DNA of 64,000 nt from positions 2,790,001 through 2,854,000 of the forward strand of contig NZ_CP077079.1 of assembly GCF_019139815.1 (NCBI RefSeq), in the 5' to 3' direction. Positions within the stretch are counted from its first letter, which is position 1. Each line of letters opens with the position of its first letter. Origin of the DNA: Pseudomonas asgharzadehiana. Lineage in GTDB: Bacteria; Pseudomonadota; Gammaproteobacteria; Pseudomonadales; Pseudomonadaceae. Shown here piece after piece: positions 1-42,954 of the stretch. The notes beneath the pieces were generated by a model that did no database searches, was not told the DNA's origin, and saw nothing but the letters and a program-made list of their open reading frames with translations. A program made the translations under genes and the position numbers.

Positions 1-73
1 CAAAGCACAAGAACATTGGATCCACTTACGGTATAACCCTCGGACGCTTTTGTTCTTCGAGGCCCCGTTTTTC

Positions 74-1429
74 ATGCAAAGCCCTTTGCAACGCCCGCTG
101 TGGCAGGTCTACCTGCTCTTTCTGGCACCGATGGTGCTGTCCAACTTCCTGCAGAGCTTTTCCGGCACCCTCAACGGTATCTATGTGGGGCAAATGCTGG
201 GTACCCAGGCGTTGGCGGCGGTTTCGGGGATGTTTCCCATCGTATTTTTCTTTATCGCCCTGGTGATCGGCCTGGGGGCGGGCGCTTCGGTGCTGATCGG
301 CCAAGCGTGGGGCGCCCAGCAAACGGCGATGGTCAAGTCGATTACCGGCGCCACGCTGGCCCTGGGCGCCCTGGTGGGGTTGATCGCGGCGGTGTTGGGC
401 AGCCTGTTTGCGCGGCCGGCGTTGCAGGCATTGGGCACACCGATTGATGTGCTTGACGACGCGGTGGGTTACGCCCAGATGATGATGCTGATCATGCCGC
501 TGCTGCTGGTCTTTATCCTTTATACCCAGTTGCTGCGCGGCGTGAGCGACACCGTTTCACCCTTGCTGGCGTTGATGGTCTCAACGCTGGCAGGCCTGTT
601 GCTGACGCCTGCGCTGATTCGCGGCTGGATCGGCCTGCCGCCCATGGGGATCCAGAGCGCGGTGTATGCCGGGCTGGTGGGTAACGCCTTGGCGATGCTG
701 TTTTTGGTGTTGCGCCTGCGCCATAAGCGCCATGTGATGGCGCCGGATCGCGAACTGCTTGCGGCCTTGCGCCTGGACCGCGCGATCCTCGGCAAAGTCC
801 TGCGTATCGGCCTGCCCACCGGCTTGCAGATGGTGGTGTTGTCGTTGTCCGAGCTGGTCATCCTGGCGCTGGTCAATGGCCACGGTTCCCAGGCCACGGC
901 GGCTTACGGCGCCGTGACGCAGATCGTCAACTACGTGCAGTTCCCGGCGCTGTCGATTGCCATCACCGCCTCGATCCTGGGCGCCCAGGCGATTGGTGCC
1001 GGGCGCCTGGAGCGCATCGGGCCGATCCTGTGCACTGGGTTGTTGATCAACACCTGTCTCACCGGTGGCCTGATTGTGCTGGGGTATGGGCTGTCTCATT
1101 GGTTGCTGGGGCTGTTCATCACCGACGACGCGGCGCGAGTCAATGCCGAACACCTGTTGCACATCATGCTGTGGAGCATCCTGGTGTTCGGCTTTCAGGC
1201 GGTCATCGGCGGGATCATGCGCGCCAGCGGCGTGGTGTTGATGCCGGTGGCCATCTCGATATTCTGCGTGCTGTGCGTGGAATTGCCGGTGGCGTATCTG
1301 TTCAATGCGCACTTTGGCCTTGAAGGGGTTTGGATGGCATTTCCGGTGACTTACCTGGCGATGCTGGCCTTGCAGGTCGCGTACTACCGGTTGGTGTGGC
1401 GACATAAGCAGATCAAGCGGCTGGTGTGA
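74..1429 (+). CDS. MATE family multidrug/solute efflux transporter
   Basis: An integral membrane protein of about 451 residues with roughly twelve hydrophobic segments and the two-fold repeat of the MATE (MatE) family. The first helix region reads FLAPMVLSNFLQSFSGTLNG, followed by glycine-rich GLGAGASVLIGQAWGAQ. MATE proteins export cationic drugs or metabolites in exchange for H+ or Na+ across the inner membrane. The ATG at 74 is preferred because a GAGG element precedes it by about 11 bases; an in-frame TTG at 50 would add eight residues. It is followed after 40 bases by an MFS transporter on the same strand, so the two probably form an operon. Substrate is unknown. Its position beside the pyoverdine NRPS genes suggests, but does not show, a link to siderophore or metabolite export. 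Confidence 0.88.
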   Translation: MQSPLQRPLWQVYLLFLAPMVLSNFLQSFSGTLNGIYVGQMLGTQALAAVSGMFPIVFFFIALVIGLGAGASVLIGQAWGAQQTAMVKSITGATLALGALVGLIAAVLGSLFARPALQALGTPIDVLDDAVGYAQMMMLIMPLLLVFILYTQLLRGVSDTVSPLLALMVSTLAGLLLTPALIRGWIGLPPMGIQSAVYAGLVGNALAMLFLVLRLRHKRHVMAPDRELLAALRLDRAILGKVLRIGLPTGLQMVVLSLSELVILALVNGHGSQATAAYGAVTQIVNYVQFPALSIAITASILGAQAIGAGRLERIGPILCTGLLINTCLTGGLIVLGYGLSHWLLGLFITDDAARVNAEHLLHIMLWSILVFGFQAVIGGIMRASGVVLMPVAISIFCVLCVELPVAYLFNAHFGLEGVWMAFPVTYLAMLALQVAYYRLVWRHKQIKRLV

Positions 1430-1469
1430 TAACAGGCTGCGCAATTTAAGGACAGAAGGCTTCTAAATC

Positions 1470-2642
1470 ATGGCAAACCCCTACGCCGAGTTGTTCCAGG
1501 TGCCTGGCGCCCGGGCTTTCGTATTGGCCGGCATGCTGGCGCGCATGCCGGTGTCGATGACCGGTATCGGCCTGATTACCATGCTCTCTCAGGTGCATGG
1601 CGGCTATGGCCTGGCGGGCTCGGTGGCCGCCGTGTTTGCCTTGGCCACGGCGTTTTGCGCGCCGCAGGTATCACGGTGGGTGGACCGTTACAGCCAGGGG
1701 CGGGTGCTGCCGGTTGCCGCGTTGATCGGCGGCGGGGCGTTGTTGATGCTGTTGCTGTGCACCCGTTTGCAGGCGCCGAACTGGACGTTGTTCCTGTTTG
1801 CCGCCCTGGCCGGTTGTATGCCGAATATGTCGGCCATGGTGCGCGCGCGCTGGACCGAGTTGTACCGGGGGCAGCCGCAGCTGCAAACCGCGTTTGCCCT
1901 GGAGTCCGTGCTCGACGAGGTGTGCTTTATCATCGGCCCGCCGATTTCGGTGGGCCTCAGTGTGGTGCTGTTTCCCGAAGCCGGGCCGCTGGTGGCCGCG
2001 CTGTTGCTGGCGGCAGGAGTGACCACGTTCGTGTTGCAACGGGCCACTGAACCCCCCGTGCATGAACACCAGGCGCACCACGCGGGCTGGCTGATCGCTT
2101 CGCCTTCGGTACTGATTTTGATGATCCTGCTGCTGGCCATGGGCGTCATCGTCGGCGTGGTGGATGTGGTCAGCGTTGCGTTTGCCCAACATCAGGGCCA
2201 GCCGGCGGCGGCCAGTATCGTGCTGTCGGTGTACGCCATCGGTTCGTGCCTGGCGGGGCTGGCGTTTGGCACGCTCAAGCTCAAGGCGCCGTTGCCCCGG
2301 CAGTTCCTGTTCTGTGGGGTGGCCACGGCGTTGACCACGTTGCCGTTGTTGCTGGTAACCAACATTCCGGGCCTGGCGGTGGCGATCTTCGTTTCCGGGC
2401 TGTTCTTCGCGCCCACTCTGATCGTGTCCATGGCCTTGGTGCAGCAGGTGGTTCCAGCCAGTCGCCTGACCGAAGGCATGACCTGGTTGATCACCGGCCT
2501 GAGCATCGGCGTGGCCATCGGTGCCGCCGGCTCCGGCTGGATGATCGACCATTTCGGCGCCACCAGCGGCTTCTGGGTGGCGTTGGCGGCAGGGGCGGTG
2601 GTATCGGGCTCGGCAGTGTTGGGTTATCGGCGCTTGGGCTGA
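1470..2642 (+). CDS. MFS transporter
   Basis: A 390-residue protein with about twelve transmembrane stretches typical of the Major Facilitator Superfamily. The cytoplasmic loop after helix 2 contains a recognisable basic element (VSRWVDRYSQGR, about residues 66-77). The ATG at 1470 follows an AAGGACAGAAGG stretch that can serve as ribosome binding site. The gene lies 40 bases after the MATE gene and its stop abuts the convergent hicB stop with no gap. MFS proteins couple solute movement to the proton gradient; the substrate cannot be read from the sequence. No terminator is seen at the convergent junction. Confidence 0.87.
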   Translation: MANPYAELFQVPGARAFVLAGMLARMPVSMTGIGLITMLSQVHGGYGLAGSVAAVFALATAFCAPQVSRWVDRYSQGRVLPVAALIGGGALLMLLLCTRLQAPNWTLFLFAALAGCMPNMSAMVRARWTELYRGQPQLQTAFALESVLDEVCFIIGPPISVGLSVVLFPEAGPLVAALLLAAGVTTFVLQRATEPPVHEHQAHHAGWLIASPSVLILMILLLAMGVIVGVVDVVSVAFAQHQGQPAAASIVLSVYAIGSCLAGLAFGTLKLKAPLPRQFLFCGVATALTTLPLLLVTNIPGLAVAIFVSGLFFAPTLIVSMALVQQVVPASRLTEGMTWLITGLSIGVAIGAAGSGWMIDHFGATSGFWVALAAGAVVSGSAVLGYRRLG

Positions 2643-3008
2643 TCAGCCAATCGCCGGGCCTGCATCCGCGCTGTGATGGTGCAGGAATTCGTTCAGCGCC
2701 TGACGGGTCAGGTCGTTGAGCGTGACTTTTTTTCGTGCCGCGGCCAGGGCCGCAGCCAGATGCAGTTCATGGCCGACGCGCACGTTGAACGAGCCTTTGC
2801 AAGGTTTCTCCGGGGTTTGCCCCAGCGACTGGCACGTCGCGAGGTAGTCATCCACCGCCTCGTGAAACGCCGCGTCCAGTTCGGCGACGGTTTTGCCTTC
2901 ATAGCTGACCAAAGCCTTGATGAACAGAATCTTGCCGAACAGGCAGTTGTCTTCGAGGCTGGCTTCGATGGAGCCTATGTAGCCTTTGTATTTGAGTTGG
3001 TTGTTCAC
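2643..3008 (-). CDS. hicB: HicB family antitoxin
   Basis: A 121-residue protein with the HicB layout. The N-terminal partially degraded RNase H-like fold starts LKYKGYIGSIEASLEDNCLFGKI and carries the typical GKTVAELDAAFHEAVDDYL helix. A C-terminal ribbon-helix-helix DNA-binding segment follows (FNVRVGHELHLAAALAAARKKVTLNDLTRQALNEFL region, about residues 75-112). HicB proteins bind and neutralise HicA and repress their own operon. Its ATG overlaps the hicA stop by four bases (ATGA), showing translational coupling with the toxin gene upstream on the minus strand. Confidence 0.88.
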   Translation of the reverse strand: MNNQLKYKGYIGSIEASLEDNCLFGKILFIKALVSYEGKTVAELDAAFHEAVDDYLATCQSLGQTPEKPCKGSFNVRVGHELHLAAALAAARKKVTLNDLTRQALNEFLHHHSADAGPAIG

Positions 3009-3256
3009 GGAATCAGTTCTCCTGATCGCAAGTGTTCGATGATCTGGCGCCGAATGTAGTGTTTCAGTTCGTTGCCGGGGTGAGGCCTGTGCAAGGTGAT
3101 CATTGCACTGGGGTTGCCGATGTCGAACTTGACGCGGCTTCCAGCCCCTTCAATCTGTGTGTAGCCCAGCCGTCGCAATAGCGTGACCCATTCGGGCCAG
3201 GTAAATAACGTTTGTTCATTGAGCAATTTGGCGAGCAGCTTTTCATTTTTGGACAC
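3005..3256 (-). CDS. hicA: HicA family mRNA interferase toxin
   Basis: An 83-residue protein of the HicA (YcfA) family, a small double-stranded-RNA-binding-fold toxin that cleaves mRNA. Diagnostic features are the helix LLRRLGYTQIEGAGSRVKF, the basic strand, and the conserved catalytic His region LHRPHPGNELKHYIRRQIIEHL at the C terminus. It is the first gene of a minus-strand hicA-hicB operon and overlaps hicB by four bases. It reads away from the pvdI-like gene, so the 209-base gap between them holds both promoters. Length and gene order match chromosomal hicAB pairs. Whether the toxin is active is not known. Confidence 0.87.
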   Translation of the reverse strand: MSKNEKLLAKLLNEQTLFTWPEWVTLLRRLGYTQIEGAGSRVKFDIGNPSAMITLHRPHPGNELKHYIRRQIIEHLRSGELIP

Positions 3257-3269
3257 GGCGTTCCCTGCG

Positions 3270-3289
3270 TGTAACTAAATGTAGTTGCA
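3270..3289. promoter_or_regulatory. Inverted repeat upstream of hicA, candidate HicB operator
   Basis: TGTAACTA and TAGTTGCA face each other across a 4-base spacer (7 of 8 positions complementary). The repeat sits 14 bases upstream of the hicA start codon. Autorepression by the HicB ribbon-helix-helix domain at such palindromes is established for the family. That this particular repeat is the operator is inference. Confidence 0.4.
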
Positions 3290-3387
3290 AAAAGTGATGG
3301 GCGTCAATGCTAGCTCCGGTCTGCGTGGCTTTCCTGAAATTGATGTAACCCTTGATGACGCCTCCTTCCCAGCCTTCCAGCCGCCGC

Positions 3388-3410
3388 TAATTTTTCCCTT
3401 TGCGATTCGT
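3388..3410 (+). promoter_or_regulatory. Degenerate PvdS (iron starvation sigma) promoter candidate for the NRPS genes
   Basis: The sequence reads TAATT, 15 bases, then CGT, preceded by GC. The PvdS consensus is (G/C)CTAAAT-N16/17-CGT, and the four other pvd promoters in this window match it exactly with N16. This site has one base change and a one-base shorter spacer, so it is only a candidate. Its placement, 56 bases upstream of the pvdI ATG at 3466, is suitable. Confidence 0.35.
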
Positions 3411-3465
3411 TTTATAGGGACGACGTGCCTTTGTGCTTCCTGCCTATTGCTCCGGATCCCAACAA

Positions 3466-18894
<15,429 letters not shown>

Positions 18895-18896
18895 TT

Positions 18897-18900
18897 GAGG
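18897..18900 (+). promoter_or_regulatory. Ribosome binding site fixing a GTG start for the second NRPS
   Basis: GAGG lies 8 bases before GTG at 18909 in the 14-base gap between the two NRPS genes. It supports GTG as the start of the pvdD-like gene; the resulting N terminus MQKLIESVG matches the conserved docking helix of pyoverdine synthetases. Confidence 0.6.
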
Positions 18901-18908
18901 GCTATGGC

Positions 18909-39656
<20,748 letters not shown>

Positions 39657-39673
39657 ACATTATTGGAATAAAC

Positions 39674-39701
39674 GCCGGGCGAGGCACCACGCCCGCCCGG
39701 C
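39674..39701 (+). other. GC-rich hairpin between the NRPS and the hydrolase genes
   Basis: GCCGGGCG (39674-39681) pairs perfectly with CGCCCGGC (39694-39701) over a 12-base loop. A short T run (39712-39716) follows ten bases later, too far for a standard intrinsic terminator. It may reduce read-through or stabilise the mRNA end. Confidence 0.35.
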
Positions 39702-39718
39702 TCAGCGAGTGTTTTTAT

Positions 39719-40678
39719 ATGTCATTGAATCCTGATATCGCCGCGTTTCTTGAGTTGGTAAACAGCGGTCGCGCGGCGGGAAAAAACCTGGCGATGCATC
39801 AGTTGTCGCCTGAAGAGGCGCGAGCACAATTCGACCTTTCATCGCAGATGATGGACGCCGGTGCCGCCGACCTCGAGCAGGTCGACAGCGTGAGCATCCC
39901 GACCCGTGATGGTCAGCGGTTGGCTGCGCGGTTATACAGTGCCCGCCCACTGAGCCCAGCCACGCCTTCGGCGGCCGTGCTGTACTTTCATGGTGGTGGT
40001 TACGTGGTCGGCAGCCTTGATTCTCACGATGCCCTGTGTCGCGCCCTGGCTGAAATCGCCGGCTGCGCGGTGGTGTCCGTGGCTTACCGATTGGCACCGC
40101 AATGGCGTTTTCCCACCGCCGCCCACGATGCCGCAGACGCCTGGCAGTGGCTGGTAGAGCAGGGCGCCGAGTTGGGCATCGACACCCGCCGCCTGGCGCT
40201 GGCCGGTGACAGCGTTGGCGGTAGCCTGGTGGCGGTGTTGGCCACGCAGTTGGCCGCCGAACGCGCGGCGGTCCAGCCACGCCTGCAAGTGCTGATTTAC
40301 CCGGTGACTGACGCCAGCCGCAGCACACCCTCACTGGAGCGTTACGCCTCGGGTTACCTGCTGGAAAAAGACACGCTGCAATGGTTCTACGGGCTGTACG
40401 AGCGCGACGTCGCCGATCGCCGCGACCCACGCTTTTCACCGCTGCTCGGCGCGGTGCCTCCAGGCCTTGCGCCAACGTTGATGGTGTTGGGCGAATGCGA
40501 TCCGCTGCACGACGAATGCCTGGCCTACGCTGCGCATCTACGCGAGGGCGGGGCGTTGGTAAAGGTGACGGTGTACCCGGGCATGACCCATGACTTCTTG
40601 CGCATGGGGGCGATCATTGACGAGGCTGAGCAAGCGCAGGAACAGATCGCGCAGGCGTTGCGGGAGGTATTCGCGTAA
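39719..40678 (+). CDS. Alpha/beta hydrolase of the hormone-sensitive lipase family
   Basis: A 319-residue soluble hydrolase. The oxyanion motif HGGGYVVGS lies near residues 90-98. The nucleophile motif GDSVGGS (Ser near 164) carries Val where the family usually has Ala. An Asp region (LGECDPLHDE) and a late catalytic His (GMTHDF) complete the triad, so it should be an active esterase or amidase. ATG 39719 is chosen because the protein then starts MSLNPDIAAFLEL, the usual family start; a longer in-frame reading overlaps pvdD out of frame. It lies 62 bases after the pvdD stop on the same strand and is probably co-transcribed, which suggests a role in pyoverdine tailoring or hydrolysis. The substrate is unknown. 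Confidence 0.85.
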   Translation: MSLNPDIAAFLELVNSGRAAGKNLAMHQLSPEEARAQFDLSSQMMDAGAADLEQVDSVSIPTRDGQRLAARLYSARPLSPATPSAAVLYFHGGGYVVGSLDSHDALCRALAEIAGCAVVSVAYRLAPQWRFPTAAHDAADAWQWLVEQGAELGIDTRRLALAGDSVGGSLVAVLATQLAAERAAVQPRLQVLIYPVTDASRSTPSLERYASGYLLEKDTLQWFYGLYERDVADRRDPRFSPLLGAVPPGLAPTLMVLGECDPLHDECLAYAAHLREGGALVKVTVYPGMTHDFLRMGAIIDEAEQAQEQIAQALREVFA

Positions 40679-40696
40679 CGGTTGGAGGAGGAGCCG

Positions 40697-40725
40697 GCTC
40701 CCTGCCGTCACGTGCGGTAGGGAGC
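40697..40725 (+). terminator. Imperfect hairpin after the hydrolase gene
   Basis: GCTCCCTGCCG and CGGTAGGGAGC form an 11-pair stem (one G-U) with a 7-base loop, starting 19 bases after the hydrolase stop and lying just before the convergent immunity gene end (40734). The T-rich tail is weak (TTGTAG). It could serve both converging transcripts. Confidence 0.45.
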
Positions 40726-40733
40726 TTGTAGGT

Positions 40734-41009
40734 TCAGGGCTGTTTGAAGCCGGGTTTGCCGTTGGCGGCTCGCCATTTTTTGACGACGTTAAGAATGCCA
40801 GCAGGGCTATCCTCTACGCCTTCTGCCGGATAGAAGATAAGGCCATTTTTTTCTGGGTGTTCTGTGACTTTCGTAAAGTGGTTTGCGAGTGTATTGATGT
40901 GTTTTCCAAGTGCGTCATCCTCAAGGTTGTGTTTGTTTGTAAAAAACTCCTCAAGCAGTTCGAGGAATTCAGCCTCTGTGTAGTCCTCGTACTTTTCTTT
41001 CAATAGCAT
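40734..41009 (-). CDS. Colicin E/pyocin S-type DNase immunity protein
   Basis: A 91-residue acidic protein clearly of the colicin E9 (Im9)/pyocin S2 immunity family. It has YEDYTEAEFLELLEEFF at the N terminus, the HFTKVTEHPEKNGLIFYP segment, the conserved binding helix DSPAGI, and the ending VKKWRAANGKPGFKQ. These proteins bind the HNH DNase domain of the cognate bacteriocin tightly and block it in the producer. The start codon follows the bacteriocin stop (41011-41013) with one base between, so the two are translationally coupled. Base composition is lower in GC than the NRPS genes, consistent with acquisition by transfer. Confidence 0.95.
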   Translation of the reverse strand: MLLKEKYEDYTEAEFLELLEEFFTNKHNLEDDALGKHINTLANHFTKVTEHPEKNGLIFYPAEGVEDSPAGILNVVKKWRAANGKPGFKQP

Positions 41010-41010
41010 G

Positions 41011-42726
41011 TTATTGATCCCCTTTTTTTGAGTGGGTTTGGATGTGCAGCCTAGGTGTCATGATGCGCATGTTGTCAATGTCGTATACAGCCCCGGAGGG
41101 GTGAACGGGAATAATATGATGAATTTCAAATTGGCCACGTCCACCAACTTGTTCGCTGGGAATTGTGAAAGGAGACGTTCCATTTTTAATCAGCGTCCTG
41201 TTCGCGCCTTTGAATTGAGCCGATAGCACGGGGTCAAGAGATACTATAGTCCAAAAGAATTTTCGGAAACTTTTGAAGTTTTTAAACTCTTTCCCCTTCA
41301 ATTGATCAGCAAGTTGCGATGCGATAGCCGCGCCTTCCCCTCGCGATGCAGCATCCAACCAGTTGCCCGTTACAGGTTGTCCATTTCCTGTCACCACCCC
41401 AGGATCCTCCCGTCTATCCTTGAACATCACATAGATTGGAGGGATTCCCGAATCTGCAGGGAACACTGTGATGAAATCATCAAAGCTGGCTTCGACTACT
41501 CCAGGGAATATATCTGTTCGCCCTTCAATGGGCGTTACCGTGGCGCCGGGGTAGATCGCAGGTTCACTCTGTTCGGCGGGTGTGGTGGACGAGTTATTGC
41601 CCGGCTCAACGATAGGCGTCCACGTCAGGGTACGGGGCGGTGTGTTTGCCGTCGTGACGCTATACAGATTTTGTTGCGCGTCATAGGTCGCTGCCAAGAC
41701 GTTCACGCGCGAAGGCAGTATGGCCCCATCGGTCTTGACTACGAAAACTTCTGATTGCCCGTTGGCGGCGGTTTTTGAGCTGAGTCGATAAGGCAAGTCA
41801 ATCGTGCCACCTTCCGCCGCAATAGCGCTTAGATCATCCGTTGTATCGGGTAGGAGGTCTGAGAGCGGGGTACTGAACGTGTAGCGTTCGGGCAATTCGC
41901 CATTCGCGAGTTTTGGCGAGTAGAAAAGTGCTGAAATACCCACGATAAGTCCAGCGCCGACACTGGCAACCAAACCATTGAGTGCGGCGATGGCCGCACT
42001 GACCGCAGCGCGAAGCGAGAGTGTGGTTGTCTCCACCGAAATCACGGTACCGGCGGTGGTGACAAGCAACGCACCGGCCTTTGCCGCTGGGCCGGATACA
42101 GAAAACCGGTTGGCCGCTTGAATCTGGCGCGCCTCAAGCAATGCCTGTCGTGCCGCCGCTGCTTGCGTGTTGAGCACGTCAATTTGTGCTTGGATCAGTT
42201 TAGCTGCATAAGCCGCTTGATATGAACGAATGAAGCTGGCGTGATTCCTATCTCTTCCTTGACGGCCAAGTTGAGTGCCGAATGTACCGACTACATTCCT
42301 TCGAGTATCTGTCAACGGGTCTTTATAGAAATAAGCACTGACAATACTCTTTTGAATTTCAAGCTCCGTGCTTTTCGAGGCTGTCAGTTTGTTGATGGCT
42401 TCCAGTCGGAGGTTTATTTTCTCCATTGGCAACTGGCTACCGGTACCAGCCGTCCCTTCAAGTTCGGTAAGCGTAGCCTCAGTGGCTACTAACAGATTTT
42501 TATCGTTTTTATCGATCTCGGCTATGTAATGAGTGTCCAATGTGTCAATAAGTTTGTTGGCCGTAAGGTCAATGGCTTTTATAGTTCGGACTTCATTATT
42601 GATCTTGGTTGCATTGGCCCCACTACCCCCGCTGCCGATTCCGCCAGGAATAGTAATGGGTAATTCATTTACGGCATTGATTTCAGTAAGGCCCAACTCA
42701 ATGGGCCCTTCACCTGATCCTGACAT
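41011..42726 (-). CDS. S-type pyocin-like bacteriocin with HNH DNase domain
   Basis: A 571-residue toxin. The C-terminal nuclease starts around 437 (MFKDRREDPGVVTGNGQPV, then GNWL, RGEGAAIASQLADQL, FRKFFW) and ends in an HNH motif: His536-His537, Asn552, His561, His565. The middle has the pyocin S-type domain with a hydrophobic glycine-rich stretch (about 215-270) ending ALFYSPKLANGELPERYTFSTPLSDLLP. The N terminus starts with a glycine-rich tail (GGIGSGGSG), as in other pyocins, followed by a probable helical receptor-binding part. Such toxins enter sensitive Pseudomonas through TonB-dependent siderophore receptors and cut DNA. The ATG at 42726 has a strong AAGGAGAG site. The gene lies head to tail downstream of fpvA, separated by a strong terminator, so it should use its own promoter. 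The receptor target is inferred, not shown. Confidence 0.94.
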   Translation of the reverse strand: MSGSGEGPIELGLTEINAVNELPITIPGGIGSGGSGANATKINNEVRTIKAIDLTANKLIDTLDTHYIAEIDKNDKNLLVATEATLTELEGTAGTGSQLPMEKINLRLEAINKLTASKSTELEIQKSIVSAYFYKDPLTDTRRNVVGTFGTQLGRQGRDRNHASFIRSYQAAYAAKLIQAQIDVLNTQAAAARQALLEARQIQAANRFSVSGPAAKAGALLVTTAGTVISVETTTLSLRAAVSAAIAALNGLVASVGAGLIVGISALFYSPKLANGELPERYTFSTPLSDLLPDTTDDLSAIAAEGGTIDLPYRLSSKTAANGQSEVFVVKTDGAILPSRVNVLAATYDAQQNLYSVTTANTPPRTLTWTPIVEPGNNSSTTPAEQSEPAIYPGATVTPIEGRTDIFPGVVEASFDDFITVFPADSGIPPIYVMFKDRREDPGVVTGNGQPVTGNWLDAASRGEGAAIASQLADQLKGKEFKNFKSFRKFFWTIVSLDPVLSAQFKGANRTLIKNGTSPFTIPSEQVGGRGQFEIHHIIPVHPSGAVYDIDNMRIMTPRLHIQTHSKKGDQ

Positions 42727-42797
42727 AGGACTCTCCTTGGTACGAATTTAAGTTCTTGTGAGAAATCGAATGTCCGGGTTTTAGGCGTTTATTGCTA

Positions 42798-42813
42798 CTG
42801 TCCGTTCGGTCAG
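42798..42813. promoter_or_regulatory. LexA-like (SOS) site upstream of the bacteriocin gene
   Basis: CTG-N10-CAG, with the left half reading TACTGT, lies about 72 bases upstream of the bacteriocin start codon. SOS or PrtN control is usual for nuclease bacteriocins. The right half (TCAGGT) departs from the consensus ACAGTA, and a chance match in this 228-base gap is possible. Confidence 0.35.
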
Positions 42814-42876
42814 GTTGTGATGCATTTTTAATGCGTGTCTGTTGTCCCGTTAAACCTCACGTTGAATATCGCAACC

Positions 42877-42917
42877 AATAAAAAGGCGCATCAGCCAAGC
42901 TGATGCGCCTTTTTATT
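42877..42917. terminator. Strong bidirectional terminator between fpvA and the bacteriocin gene
   Basis: A perfect 18-base inverted repeat, AATAAAAAGGCGCATCAG (42877-42894) against its complement (42900-42917), with a 5-base loop and T-rich ends on both strands. It lies 38 bases beyond the fpvA stop and isolates fpvA transcription from the bacteriocin gene. Confidence 0.93.
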
Positions 42918-42954
42918 GAGAGGGGCTCCTGAACTACCGGAGCCCGAGGTGTGA

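Noticed and set aside
3276..3305. TAAAT followed by CGT upstream of pvdI as a PvdS box
   Set aside because: The spacer is 21 bases instead of 16 or 17, and the TAAAT belongs to the hicA palindrome.
40734..42726. Prophage or tailocin remnant
   Set aside because: Only the toxin and immunity genes are present; no phage structural, lysis or integrase genes flank them.
42727..42750. ATTTA near the bacteriocin start as a PvdS box
   Set aside because: No ACG (CGT on the minus strand) stands at the required distance, and the site overlaps the ribosome binding region.
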